Assembly (NCBI GenBank): GCA_964608915.1
Contig: CAZSQA010000015.1
Coordinates: 67,902 to 131,901, forward strand
DNA: 64,000 nucleotides
Direction of reading: 5' to 3'
Origin: QWQI01 sp964608915
GTDB lineage: Bacteria > Planctomycetota > Planctomycetia > Isosphaerales > Isosphaeraceae
Position 1 is the first letter of the stretch; every line of letters starts with the position of its first letter. The notes under the pieces are model-generated. The model did no database searches. It saw nothing but the letters and a program-made list of their open reading frames with translations, and was not told the DNA's origin. Below, piece by piece: positions 10,161-19,292 of this stretch. The translations under genes were made by a program, and so were the position numbers.

Positions 10161-11222
10161 ATGTGCTGGCGGTGCCTTCGTGCGCTGTGCTGGCCCGGGA
10201 GAAATGCGACTCAGCTGACTTGCAGCACCTGCGGGGCAGAATATCCCTGCCTGGGCGGAATTCCGGATTTACGGACGTCGGCCGACCCTTACTGCGGTAA
10301 CGATCGTGACGCCGAAATCGCAGCTGACCTGCACGAAGCGGCCCAAAATGTGACATTTGCCGAAGTGCTCGAACGATATTACTTGCGTCATTGCCCGGAA
10401 CTTGGACCGGCCGACGTCAGGCGGCAAATGCGGCATATTCTCGCCGGCCCGCAACCGGGGCCGATCGATCGATTCGCTGAGGAATCGGCGTCCGCGACTA
10501 CGGTCCTCGACCTGGGTTGCGGAGCAGGCAGCGGCCTGATCGGATTTTCCGGGGGCATTCCGCCAGAGCGTCTCATCGGTCTGGATATCGCCATGCGGTG
10601 GCTCGTGCTGGCTCGCAAGCGGCTTGACGAAGCTGGCCTGGGCGATGTCCGCCTGGTGTGTTGCGAGGGCGAAACGATGCCGTTTACGGACAACGCATTC
10701 GGGACGATCCACGGCGGCGACGTCATCGAGCATGTTGCTGACGCCGAGGCCGTGCTCGGCGACACAGCCCGCATGCTCAAGCCCGGCGGCCGGGCACTGT
10801 TCCGAACGCCGAACCGCTTGAGCCTGACGCCCGAACCGCACGTGGGTCTGCCCTTCGCCGGTTGGCTGCCGCGCAAGTGGGCTGCGGCATATTGCCGAAT
10901 GCTGGGTGCGCCGCCGTTTCAGGGCATCTTCACGCGGACTCTGGCAGGCTGGAATCGAGCCGCCCGGGTCGTTTCAGGATGGCACTCGGAAGTGTCGATC
11001 GACGTTCAGCCGGCGCTCGTGAATGCCGGACAGGATCGCAGTGGCAGGCTCATGGGCCTTTACGATGCGGCCCTGGTGCGTTCCGGAGCGTTTCGAGCCT
11101 TCGCCGCCAGGTTCGGCCCGGTTCTGGAGATTCGCATGGAAAAGAGACTCGAACGATCCATAGCACCAGCCGGCCCATTCCGCGAAGCTCCAGGCCTTCA
11201 GCAGGGCGATCGTCCAGGGTAA
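10161..11222 (+). CDS. Trm112-like zinc ribbon fused to class I SAM methyltransferase
   Basis: A 353-residue protein. The N-terminus has two Cys pairs (MCWRCL; CSTCGAEYPCLGGIPDLR), as in Trm112/YbaR-like domains that often precede methyltransferases. The SAM fold follows: VLDLGCGAGSGLIG (motif I), LIGLDIAMRWLVLA (acidic motif II), FGTIHGGDVIEHVADAEAVL and MLKPGGRALFRTPN. The substrate is unknown; lipid, quinone or sugar methylation are all possible, and adjacent glycosyltransferases suggest a surface glycan. The start at 10161 gives the zinc ribbon at residue 1 and has AAGG just upstream; the frame is open further upstream (GTG 10122). The 3' end overlaps the convergent glycosyltransferase gene by 249 nt. 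Confidence 0.82.
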   Translation: MCWRCLRALCWPGRNATQLTCSTCGAEYPCLGGIPDLRTSADPYCGNDRDAEIAADLHEAAQNVTFAEVLERYYLRHCPELGPADVRRQMRHILAGPQPGPIDRFAEESASATTVLDLGCGAGSGLIGFSGGIPPERLIGLDIAMRWLVLARKRLDEAGLGDVRLVCCEGETMPFTDNAFGTIHGGDVIEHVADAEAVLGDTARMLKPGGRALFRTPNRLSLTPEPHVGLPFAGWLPRKWAAAYCRMLGAPPFQGIFTRTLAGWNRAARVVSGWHSEVSIDVQPALVNAGQDRSGRLMGLYDAALVRSGAFRAFAARFGPVLEIRMEKRLERSIAPAGPFREAPGLQQGDRPG

Positions 11223-12083
11223 CGACCTGACCAAAAGCCGGCGATGGCTGCGGCGAATCGCCACGACTCCGACCAGCCGGACGAACTGGACGACCACGAT
11301 CGCATGCCCGCCATGCACCATCTTGATCCTGCGGAGCACACGCGCCCGGCGGCATTCGTCCCTGCCGAATCGAAAGCCCTGGCGAGCTCGTTCGACGATC
11401 GCCTCGCCCCCGCCGATTTCACGCCGGCACCGCACCACGGCCTGTTCGTTTCGAGCCGGCTTCTGCCCTGGGGGGACGAACCGGTGCGTCCAGACATGTT
11501 CGTCGATCTCTTGTTCCGGAGCCGCCAGCCCCAGCCTGCCGCAATGCACGGCCCAGTGATTCCCGGCGACCCGCTTCAGCGGCAACGGGCTGCCATGGCC
11601 GTTTTTCGGCACGAACAGGCCATATTCGCAGAAGAACACGCCGATTGCGGCACGGCTCAGGCCTGATTCGTCGGCCACGACGGTTCCGGTCGCGATCGCC
11701 CAGTCGTCGCGGGCGGCCATCGCGTCCCAGGCCTGCCACCAGCCTTTTTCGATCGTGGCGTTATCTTCGAGGAAGATCCGGACCATTCCGCTGGCCGACT
11801 CGAATGCCATCGCCCGCCACTTCGGCACATCGGCCGCCCCGCCTGATTCGACGGCAAGTAATGTGACCTTCAGCCCCAGGGATCTCAGCCGGTCCGCATG
11901 CGTATCCAGGTGCCCGTCATGCCGGTCACCGGGCACGACGACGACCACCTCGACACCTTGAAAGCCCGAAGCATCACGCGCCAGCGAACCGAGGACCTTG
12001 TGCAGGCTGCCGCCGCTTTTCGTGGGCGTCACGAGCACCGAGAGCCTGAAGGCGAACTCAGGCCGCGAATCGGCCCCGGTCAT
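10974..12083 (-). CDS. Glycosyltransferase family 2-like protein
   Basis: A 369-residue protein. The N-terminal GT-A-like half begins FRLSVLVTPTKSGGSLHKVL and contains MVRIFLEDNATIEKGWWQAW (acidic motif at the usual DxD position), GTVVADESGLSRAAIGVFFCEYG and VAGNHWAVHC...EIDEHVWTHRFVP. The C-terminal LPWTIALLKAWSFAEWAGWCYG matches in position the membrane-proximal end of the paralogue upstream. ATG at 12083 overlaps the stop of that gene as ATGA, indicating translational coupling. Middle residues (about 215-290) are Arg/Val rich and poorly family-like, so the C-terminal half may be divergent. The last 75 or so residues read antisense to the methyltransferase gene and look like read-through. 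Confidence 0.72.
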   Translation of the reverse strand: MTGADSRPEFAFRLSVLVTPTKSGGSLHKVLGSLARDASGFQGVEVVVVVPGDRHDGHLDTHADRLRSLGLKVTLLAVESGGAADVPKWRAMAFESASGMVRIFLEDNATIEKGWWQAWDAMAARDDWAIATGTVVADESGLSRAAIGVFFCEYGLFVPKNGHGSPLPLKRVAGNHWAVHCGRLGLAAPEQEIDEHVWTHRFVPPGQKPARNEQAVVRCRREIGGGEAIVERARQGFRFGRDECRRARVLRRIKMVHGGHAIVVVQFVRLVGVVAIRRSHRRLLVRSLPWTIALLKAWSFAEWAGWCYGSFESLFHANLQNRAEPGGEGSKRSGTHQGRIVKAHEPATAILSGIHERRLNVDRHFRVPS

Positions 12084-12976
12084 CGCACGCGTTCCAGGCT
12101 CCGGCCCGGGCCGAGCAGATATCCGACGCACTCCCCAGCCGCCCCCACGGACATCACCAGAGCGATCAGGGGCCAGCTTTTCAGGAGCGTGATTTTGGGC
12201 ACATGCCGAGTGGCAAGCGTTTTCGTGGCCCTGAGCGTCAGGATCGCCGGCAGGGCGGCCGATCCGGCGAAATGGATCATCCGGCTGACCGGGCTCAAGT
12301 GATCGAGCCGCATCCCGGCGTAGGACCGGCCGAAATGCCAGCGCAGGTTGAGGAATTCGCCCAGGGTGAACCCCTTGCAATGGCTGACGACCATCCGGTT
12401 CGTGGAAATCAACCGGTGCCCGGAAGCGGCCAGGGCGTCGTTCACCCAGCTTTCCCATTTACCTTCGGCCAGGGCGTGGGCCTGTGTCAGCAGGGCTTCA
12501 CGCCGATAGGCGATGTTATTGCCAGGCAGGTCAGCGTGATCGCCTTCAGGCACGGGGCCGACGTATCGGGCGTAATCGGCCAGGAAAAGGCCGCTGTCGA
12601 TCCAGCCGGTGCGGCCAGCTTCGACGCGACCGCCCACGGCCGAAACCGAGCTGTCCGCCATCGTTTCGAAGATGACGCTGGCCCAGTCCGGGGCAACGTC
12701 GACATGATCTTCGATGATCGCGACGAGGCCGCCCGTCGATGCCATGACGCCCCGGTGCCGTAGTCGCGGGATGCCTTCTTCCGTCGAACCGCGAACGACC
12801 ACAAGCGGGCCGGCCGCCTCCCGGGAGAAGCCGGCGCAATCGGTCTCGGCCGTTTCGACGAGGACGACTTCGATGCTATCACGCTCAGGCAGTCGATCGA
12901 TCGAGTTCAGCGTGGAACGAAGCGACGCCGTGCCATTGACGGCCGCGATGACGATGCTCAGTCGGTGCGAACTCAT
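12080..12976 (-). CDS. Glycosyltransferase family 2
   Basis: A 298-residue GT2 enzyme transferring a sugar from a nucleotide-sugar donor at the cytosolic membrane face. The pattern is HRLSIVIAAVNGTASLRSTL at the start, STEEGIPRLRHRGVMASTGG (the usual x-x-x-ARNxGxxxAxG element), LVAIIEDHVDVAPDWASVI (acidic donor/metal motif), GNNIAYRREALL (acceptor-site loop) and EGKWESWVNDALAASGHRL. A C-terminal hydrophobic helix (LIALVMSVGAAGECVGYLLG) probably anchors it. Start at 12976 (MSSHRLSIV); ATG 12997 is an alternative. It is the first gene of a coupled two-gene unit. The substrate is unknown. Confidence 0.85.
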   Translation of the reverse strand: MSSHRLSIVIAAVNGTASLRSTLNSIDRLPERDSIEVVLVETAETDCAGFSREAAGPLVVVRGSTEEGIPRLRHRGVMASTGGLVAIIEDHVDVAPDWASVIFETMADSSVSAVGGRVEAGRTGWIDSGLFLADYARYVGPVPEGDHADLPGNNIAYRREALLTQAHALAEGKWESWVNDALAASGHRLISTNRMVVSHCKGFTLGEFLNLRWHFGRSYAGMRLDHLSPVSRMIHFAGSAALPAILTLRATKTLATRHVPKITLLKSWPLIALVMSVGAAGECVGYLLGPGRSLERVR

Positions 12977-13190
12977 GTTTACGCCTGATCCTTCCATGAC
13001 TTCACGCGATTCGATTCCGTTCGACCACGCCCGGATTATGCGGCGAAATCCTGAAACGGTGAAGATCAATCCCGGCGGACACATTCGACCGGCTATTTCC
13101 GCCCGATATCGCCCGGGACTATAATCTTCCATATCTGGTTCGATTCGACCGGAATCGAGCGATTCGACGACGCGACAACGGATACGACTC

Positions 13191-15158
13191 ATGAGACGAC
13201 CTGCCTGGCGGTTTTGTCGGGCCGCGATATTGGCCTTCCCCGGTTTCGCCGCTTCGGCCCTGACGACAGGCTGCGGAGGATCGAATTCGGCGCCGCCCGG
13301 CGCCGTCGCGGCCCAGCCGGCCACTCCTGCGCCCGCGCCGAAGACCGTCTCGACCGAGCCCGAGAAACCGGCCCTGACCGATAAGCCAGCCGAGCCTGCG
13401 AAGAAGAAAATCGTGGGCGACCGGCTCAGCGGCAAGGCATCGTCAGGCTCGGTCACGCCCGCGGCACGCCAGGAGCCCAGCCCGTTCCGGTTCACGGACA
13501 TCACGAAGGAATCGGGCATCGATTTCGTCCACAAGTCGGGCATGAACGAGAAGAAATACTTCCCGACGGCCAACGGTTCGGGCGTCGGCATATTCGACGC
13601 CGACGGCGACGGCCTGCTTGACCTGTATTTCCTGACGAACTGCGAGCTTCCGGTCGACAAGGCCACGGCCCCATCGAACAAGTTCTACAGGAATCTCGGC
13701 AACGGCAAGTTCGAAGACCGGACGGAAGCCTCGGGCCTGGGTTATCGCGGGTTCTCGCACGGCGTGATCGCGGGCGACATCGACGATGACGGCGACACGG
13801 ACCTGTTTCTGGCCACCTATCGCGACAACCGGCTGTTCCGCAACGAGGGCGGCGGCAAGTTCGTGGACGTCACCGAAGCCTCGGGTATCAAGCCAGGGCC
13901 GTATTTCAGCAGCGGCGGCGCGATGCTCGACTACGACAACGACGGCGACCTGGACTTTTACGTCTCGAACTACGGCCTCTGGGACATCGCGACCGACGAC
14001 GTCTTCTGCGGCGACGAAGAAGCCGGCCTGCGCATGTACTGCTCGCCCAGGTCGATCCGCACAGTCCCGCACCTGCTTTACCGCAACGAAGGGGGCGGCA
14101 AGTTCGTCGAGGTCGCGGCGACGGCCGGAGTGGCGAGAAGCGACGGCCACGGCTTCGGCGTCGTCTCGGGCGACTTCAACGGCGACGGCAAGGTCGATCT
14201 TTTCGTCGCGAACGACATGAACCCGAACTTCCTGTTCCTCAACAAAGGCGACGGCACCTTCGAAGACGCCACGGAATTCTCCGGAGCGGCGTTCGACGTC
14301 AAGGGCCAGGCGCAGTCGGGCATGGGCGTCGACGCCGAAGACTTCGACGGCGACGGCCGCTTCGACCTGTTCGTCACGAACTTCGCCAACGAATACAACA
14401 CGCTTTATCAGAACATGAACAACAACGGCTTCTACGACGTGACCACGTTCGTGGGGCTGGCGGCCGACAGCATGCCCCTGGTCGGCTGGGGCTGCGGCCT
14501 GATCGACTTCGACAGCGACAGCTGGCCCGACTGCTTCGTTTCCAACGGCCACGTGGACGACAACCGGGCGGGCGTCAGCTATGCCCAGCCGCCTCTGATC
14601 TGGGCCAATGTGCCCGTCAGCGGCCGGGAAATGGTAGTCCGGTCCACGGGCGTGGGTGCGGCCGAACGCCGTAAACGCCGGTTCCGCATCGCCACGCGGG
14701 AAGTCGGCCCCTACTTCGAAACGAACCACGTCGGCCGCGGCGTGGCTTTCGGCGACCTGGACAACGACGGCGATATCGACATCGTCGTGAATCATAAGGA
14801 CGCACCGCCGGCGATCCTTCGCAACGACACGCCGCGTGGCTCGAATCACTGGATCCGCCTGGAACTCAAAGGCGGCCGGACGAACCCCGACGCGATCGGC
14901 GCCCGTGTCGAAATCCAGATCGATCCGGACCGCCTGATCGAACGCCAGGTCAAAGGCGGCGGCAGCATGCTGTGCGCCAACGACAAACGCCTGACGATCG
15001 GGCTCGGCGAAAAGGCCCCGATCGTGAAAGTCCGAATTCACTGGCCTTCCGGAATCGTTTCGGATCACGCCGGGCTTGAGGTGGACGCCGCCCATAAGAT
15101 CGTCGAACCGGCCGGACAGGTCGAAGTCGAAGACGCGAAGAACAAGCCAAAGCCCTGA
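13191..15158 (+). CDS. CRTAC1-family FG-GAP/ASPIC-UnbV lipoprotein
   Basis: A 655-residue lipoprotein with lipobox LTTGC near residue 27, followed by a Pro/Ala/Glu linker. The body is a series of FG-GAP/VCBS calcium-binding blades with DxDGDGxxD loops (VGIFDADGDGLLDLYFLTN; GDIDDDGDTDLFLATY; MLDYDNDGDLDFYVSNYG; GDFNGDGKVDLFVANDMNPN; AEDFDGDGRFDLFVTNF; FGDLDNDGDIDIVVNHKD). It ends with an ASPIC/UnbV domain (SNHWIRLELKGGRTNPDAIG; LTIGLGEKAPIVKVRIHWPS). The family is abundant in planctomycetes, often next to TPR proteins as here; the biochemical role is not established. It is probably in the cell envelope facing the periplasm or outside. Confidence 0.93.
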   Translation: MRRPAWRFCRAAILAFPGFAASALTTGCGGSNSAPPGAVAAQPATPAPAPKTVSTEPEKPALTDKPAEPAKKKIVGDRLSGKASSGSVTPAARQEPSPFRFTDITKESGIDFVHKSGMNEKKYFPTANGSGVGIFDADGDGLLDLYFLTNCELPVDKATAPSNKFYRNLGNGKFEDRTEASGLGYRGFSHGVIAGDIDDDGDTDLFLATYRDNRLFRNEGGGKFVDVTEASGIKPGPYFSSGGAMLDYDNDGDLDFYVSNYGLWDIATDDVFCGDEEAGLRMYCSPRSIRTVPHLLYRNEGGGKFVEVAATAGVARSDGHGFGVVSGDFNGDGKVDLFVANDMNPNFLFLNKGDGTFEDATEFSGAAFDVKGQAQSGMGVDAEDFDGDGRFDLFVTNFANEYNTLYQNMNNNGFYDVTTFVGLAADSMPLVGWGCGLIDFDSDSWPDCFVSNGHVDDNRAGVSYAQPPLIWANVPVSGREMVVRSTGVGAAERRKRRFRIATREVGPYFETNHVGRGVAFGDLDNDGDIDIVVNHKDAPPAILRNDTPRGSNHWIRLELKGGRTNPDAIGARVEIQIDPDRLIERQVKGGGSMLCANDKRLTIGLGEKAPIVKVRIHWPSGIVSDHAGLEVDAAHKIVEPAGQVEVEDAKNKPKP

Positions 15159-15214
15159 ACCAGCCCTCGATACCGTGCGAAAAGTACGATATCGGAACGG
15201 AAATACGCCGAACG

Positions 15215-16430
15215 ATGATTTCGCCCTTCTCCAGTTCGATCCGTCGAACTCAGATCGCGACCTTCTGGCTTTGTACGATCGCATTGTGGGCACACTGCGG
15301 GTGCGATGCCCAGCGCGACAAGACTGTGGATCAACTGGCCCGGGAGTTCGACATCGCTCTGGCTTCGCGTGATTTCGCCGCGGGGGCCGACCTGCTGCGG
15401 GCCTATTCCTCGAAGGCCGCGCCGGACGACCCATGGTTGCCCGTCATGACAGGCCGGCTGGATCTGGCCAACGGCAGGGAAGCCGAGGCGCTGGCGATCT
15501 TCGAATCCATACCGGAGAACTCGCCCCACTATGCCATCGCCATGCAGATGGCCGGACAGGTGCATTTGCGGGCGGGCCGGCTCGTTCCGGCCGAAAAACG
15601 GTTTCTGGCTGCCATCAAGGCCGATGACAAGGCCATCGTGCCGCGCCGGGAGCTGATCTACATCTACGGCCTGCAGCTGCGTCGGCGTGAACTTCGCGAG
15701 GTATTCGCCGGTCTGTCCAGAGTCAGTCCGATGTCGTTCGGCAACGTGTTCCACTGGTGTCTCACTCGAGGCAACGACTGGGAACCCCAGGAAATCATTG
15801 ACGACATGACGAAATTTCTCGCCGCCGATCCGACGGACCGCTGGTCGAGGATCGCCATGGCACGCAGCCTTCTGCGGCTTTCGAAGCGGGACGAAGCCCG
15901 CGAAACGCTGGCCCCCCCTGGCCTGGGACGACCCGGACGCGATCGCCCTGCGCGCCCAGATCGCTCTGGACGAAGGCGATTCGGAACAGGTTCTCAAGCT
16001 GTTGGCCAGCGGCCCGCGTGATCACTTCGACCTGGCCGTGATGCGGGCCCGGGCGGCTCTGGCGTCGGGCGATCTCGAAAAAGCCCGCGACGAATTCGCG
16101 ATCGCTTCGAAGCTTGACCCGGACAATCGCGACGCCGTGATCGGCATGGCGCGGGTCCTGGCGGCCCTGGGTGATCAGGCCGACGCGGCCCACTGGCAGG
16201 ATCGCGCGGCGAAGCTCGACAAGCTCGCGGCCCTGGTGCAGAAAGCGGCCGAACCGAACGCCCAGAACGACCTGGACCTGATCCGCAGGCTCGCGGCCGG
16301 CTGCGAGTCCGTCGGTCACATGGCGGAAGCGAAAGCCTGGTGGGATCTCGTCGCCACGCGGAATCCGCTCGATCAGGAAGCCCAGACGGCCCTCTACCGC
16401 CTGAATTCGGCGACGAAGCAAGGCCCTTGA
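15215..16430 (+). pseudogene. TPR lipoprotein interrupted by a +1 frameshift at a C7 run
   Basis: Two overlapping frames (15215-16021 and 16002-16430) make one tetratricopeptide protein if a single C is removed from the run at 15912-15918. The read-through is then A-P-L-A-W-D-D-P-D-A-I-A-L-R-A-Q-I, which continues the repeats, whereas the uncorrected frame turns Gly/Arg/Pro rich. The corrected protein is about 404 residues: a lipoprotein-like signal (FWLCTIALWAHCGC), then TPR units (MAGQVHLRAGRLVPAEKRFL; ARAALASGDLEKARDEFAIA; IGMARVLAALGDQADAAHWQ). It follows the CRTAC1 gene by 56 nt and is probably its operon partner. The cause may be a sequencing error in the homopolymer, a real mutation, phase variation or programmed frameshifting. 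Confidence 0.8.
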
Positions 16431-16618
16431 CATACGCCCGCCCGGACCGCAGGATAAGCGGATCCGAAACCGCTTATGGTTCGGCCGGATCGTTCCGAAT
16501 CCGCCGCGGCCGAAGCCCCGGAAGTACATGCCGGTGAGACGCGACCGGCATCGCCCGCACTCCGCCCCGGTTCGTCAGCACATTCGACTACCTTTGGCCA
16601 TTGAGGTCGCTCGGCGCC

Positions 16619-18874
16619 ATGATATCCCCAATGACGCGGTCACGGGCTTTCGCCGCATGCGCAGCGGCCGTGTTTTGTGCATCGCTGCTTTTCGGCTCGA
16701 TCGGTGCGGCCGGCACGGCCGCTCAGGAGGCCGGAACAGCAGCAGCGAAACAGCAGGCCGCACCCAAAACCGAATCGCAGGACAAATCCGCCCCAGCGGC
16801 CAAAACGCGGCTTTCGCGTGAGGAAGAGCTGCGCAGGGAACGCATGCGGGCCCGGGGCGACAGCGGCTCGACAGCCCCCGGCACGGGCCTGAGCGTCATG
16901 ACCGTCGGCGGCGATCTCGTACTCCGTAAGGCCGAGGGCGAGCCGGAAACGCTGACGGAGACCCCCGGGGCCGAAATCGCGCCGCAGCTTTCACGCGACG
17001 GCAAGCTGGTCGCCTACGTTCGCGATCATGCCCTTTATGTGATGAACCTGGACGATCGCAAGGAACGCCGCCTTTCGCCCCCATCGGCGGACGGCCTGGG
17101 CTATGGCGAGGCCGAATTCGTCGCTCAGGAGGAAATGGACCGGTTCGACGGCTTCTGGATCTCGCCGGACGGCAAGACGGTCGCCTATCAGGAAACCGAC
17201 GAGCGCGAGATTCCCGTTTATCCGATCGTTCACCAGGGTGACACGGAATGGTCCGTCGAAACGCACCGTTATCCGTTCGCGGGCAAACTCAACGCCAAGG
17301 TCCGTCTGGGCGTGGTGCCTTCCAGCGGCGGCGACACGCGCTGGCTGGAGCCGTTGCCGAATTCGGGTGAGCAGTACCTGGGCCGGGTGCACTGGGTGTC
17401 GCCGAAGTCGTTTCTCGTCGAGTGGCTTTCCCGGGACCATAAAAAGCTCAGCGTCGTGAAAACGGACGCCGAAACGGGCAAGACCGAAGTGCTGTTCACG
17501 GAAACCGCCCCGGACTTCATCAATCTGCACGAAGACTTCCGCCTGATCGACGAAGCGTCCGGCGAATTCCTCTGGGCGACCGAGGAATCGGGCTTCAAGC
17601 ACCTGCAGCTTCGGGGTCGCGACGGCAAGGTCATCCGCAACCTGACCAGCGGCCCCGGAGCGGTGGACAAAGTTCTGAAAGTCGTCCCGAAGCTGCGTGA
17701 AGTCTGGTATTCGGCCTGGGACGAATCGCCGCTGGAGAGCCATATTTTTCGAGTCAGCCTGGACGGCGACCCGCCGGTGCGACTGACGAAGGAGCCCGGC
17801 ATGCACGACGCGACCGTGGCCGACGACGGGCTGACGTTCGTCGACCGGTTTTCGAGCTTCACCGTGCCTTCGAAATCGGTCCGCAAAAATCGCGAAGGGA
17901 CCGAAGCCCCCGAGCCCCCGGCCGAAGCCGATTCCAAAGCCGACGCCGACGAAAAGGATAGCATCACGCCGAGACGGCCCCGGCGGCCGAACGTGGTGTC
18001 CACCCTCAACATGCTTGACGAAGGCGGCCCGAGCGCCCAACTCGTCAGCTTCGACAGTCGCGACGGAGTCAAGCTCCACGGCTGTTATTACCCGCCACGT
18101 AATCTCCAGCCCGGCCAGAAGGCTCCTCTGCTGGTGATGGTCTACGGCGGCCCGCACGTGCAGACGGTCACGAACACCTACCGCATGGCTTCGGATCCTT
18201 CGGTTCTGGCCTATACGTCGAAGGGCATCGCCGTCTGGAAGATGGACAACCGGGGTTCGAACCGCCGGGGCAAGGCCTTCGAAACCGCCGTTTACCGCAA
18301 TCTCGGTTCGCTCGAAGTGCTGGACCAGGTTGACGGCGTGCGACATGTGGTCAAGACGTTCCCCGAAGTGGACGGCTCGCGGGTCGGTATCACGGGCGGC
18401 AGTTACGGCGGATACATGACCCTTCGAGCCCTGATGCTGGCGCCAGAGACATTCCATGTGGGAGTGGCGTTCGCGCCGGTCACCGACTGGGACGGTTACG
18501 ACACCTGCTACACCGAACGCTACATGGAAACGCCGCAGACCAACCCTGAAGGCTATCGAGAAAGCTCGGTGCTCACGCATGTGGACAAGCTCCAGGGCAA
18601 ACTGCTGCTGGTGCATGGCATGATCGACGAAAACGTCCATTACCGGCACACCGCTCGACTGATTCAGGCCCTGATGGCCGCCGGCAAGCCTTTCGACCTG
18701 CTGGCCGTGCCGCAGGGCCGACACGGATTCCGCCGGCCGGCTGACGGTGCCTTCGCCCGTAACCGCACGGTCGAGTTCCTCACGAAGCACCTGCTGGGCG
18801 ATGCGTCCGCTTCGAAAACGCCCGCCGAAGCGAAACCGGCCGCCGCACCAGCGGCCGCGGCTTCGCCCCATTGA
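16619..18874 (+). CDS. S9 family prolyl oligopeptidase (DPP IV-like)
   Basis: A 751-residue exported serine peptidase. A signal peptide (FAACAAAVFCASLLFGSIG) and an Ala/Lys/Gln linker precede the DPP IV beta-propeller (GAEIAPQLSRDGKLVAYVRD; VAQEEMDRFDGFWISPDGKT, whose EEMDR matches the S9B glutamate that binds the peptide N-terminus). The C-terminal alpha/beta-hydrolase domain has the nucleophile in GGSYGGYM (Ser about 595), the Asp in HGMIDENVHYRHT and the His in PQGRHGF. It would release X-Pro or similar dipeptides in the periplasm. A charged insertion (EAPEPPAEADSKADADEKDS) near residue 435 is unusual. The start could also be ATG 16631 or TTG 16601. The symporter and peptidase neighbours fit peptide use. 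Confidence 0.92.
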   Translation: MISPMTRSRAFAACAAAVFCASLLFGSIGAAGTAAQEAGTAAAKQQAAPKTESQDKSAPAAKTRLSREEELRRERMRARGDSGSTAPGTGLSVMTVGGDLVLRKAEGEPETLTETPGAEIAPQLSRDGKLVAYVRDHALYVMNLDDRKERRLSPPSADGLGYGEAEFVAQEEMDRFDGFWISPDGKTVAYQETDEREIPVYPIVHQGDTEWSVETHRYPFAGKLNAKVRLGVVPSSGGDTRWLEPLPNSGEQYLGRVHWVSPKSFLVEWLSRDHKKLSVVKTDAETGKTEVLFTETAPDFINLHEDFRLIDEASGEFLWATEESGFKHLQLRGRDGKVIRNLTSGPGAVDKVLKVVPKLREVWYSAWDESPLESHIFRVSLDGDPPVRLTKEPGMHDATVADDGLTFVDRFSSFTVPSKSVRKNREGTEAPEPPAEADSKADADEKDSITPRRPRRPNVVSTLNMLDEGGPSAQLVSFDSRDGVKLHGCYYPPRNLQPGQKAPLLVMVYGGPHVQTVTNTYRMASDPSVLAYTSKGIAVWKMDNRGSNRRGKAFETAVYRNLGSLEVLDQVDGVRHVVKTFPEVDGSRVGITGGSYGGYMTLRALMLAPETFHVGVAFAPVTDWDGYDTCYTERYMETPQTNPEGYRESSVLTHVDKLQGKLLLVHGMIDENVHYRHTARLIQALMAAGKPFDLLAVPQGRHGFRRPADGAFARNRTVEFLTKHLLGDASASKTPAEAKPAAAPAAAASPH

Positions 18875-18938
18875 CCTCCCCGCCTCGCTCCTCTCGCCTG
18901 CCCTTTCCCCGACCCTTCGCCGAGCTACGACCGAAACC

Positions 18939-19292
18939 ATGCCGCCATCGAATCCACCGCCTGAAGACGTAGATCCGGTCTATCGTAACAGCCTGAAAGA
19001 CGCCCGGTTCGGCATGACCTTCTGGGTCATCGCCACGACGTTCGTCTGCGGCACTGCCTGGCTGACCGGCTATCAGCGGTCAGGCCGCACGCTCACGGCC
19101 GACGACATTCGCCCGATCCTCGGGATCCCGTACTGGTTCTTCTTGTCCGTACTGGTGCCGTGGGTGGCCTGCTCGGTGATCTGCGTGGTTTATGCGGGGT
19201 TGATCATGTCCGACGACGATCTGGGCACGGATCATACCGAGGAACTGGAACAAGACATACGGGAAGGGACGGACGTCCATGAACTCGGCTGA
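18939..19292 (+). CDS. YhdT/DUF997-like small membrane protein
   Basis: A 117-residue protein with two membrane spans (FWVIATTFVCGTAWLTGY and YWFFLSVLVPWVACSVICVVYAGLI) separated by a short loop, ending in an acidic tail (DDDLGTDHTEELEQD). Size, topology and position directly before a pantothenate/solute symporter gene (14-nt overlap) match yhdT, which precedes panF in enterobacteria. It is probably a small accessory subunit of the symporter. Start at ATG 18939; the frame is open upstream into the peptidase gene but without protein-like sequence. Confidence 0.78.
   Translation: MPPSNPPPEDVDPVYRNSLKDARFGMTFWVIATTFVCGTAWLTGYQRSGRTLTADDIRPILGIPYWFFLSVLVPWVACSVICVVYAGLIMSDDDLGTDHTEELEQDIREGTDVHELG

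Noticed and set aside
11244..11666. Plus-strand frame inside the second glycosyltransferase gene, considered as evidence that the gene is frameshifted
   Set aside because: The minus frame continues to a C-terminal helix matching the paralogue, so one frame explains the gene; the plus frame has no family features.
13443..15434. Long minus-strand open frame opposite the CRTAC1 lipoprotein gene
   Set aside because: Shadow of Asp/Gly-rich FG-GAP codons (GAC/GGC read as GTC/GCC); Val/Ala/Arg-rich with no protein-like features.
16991..18940. Long minus-strand open frame opposite the S9 peptidase gene
   Set aside because: Arg/His/Gly/Val bias typical of an antisense frame in high-GC DNA; the sense frame has a full catalytic triad.
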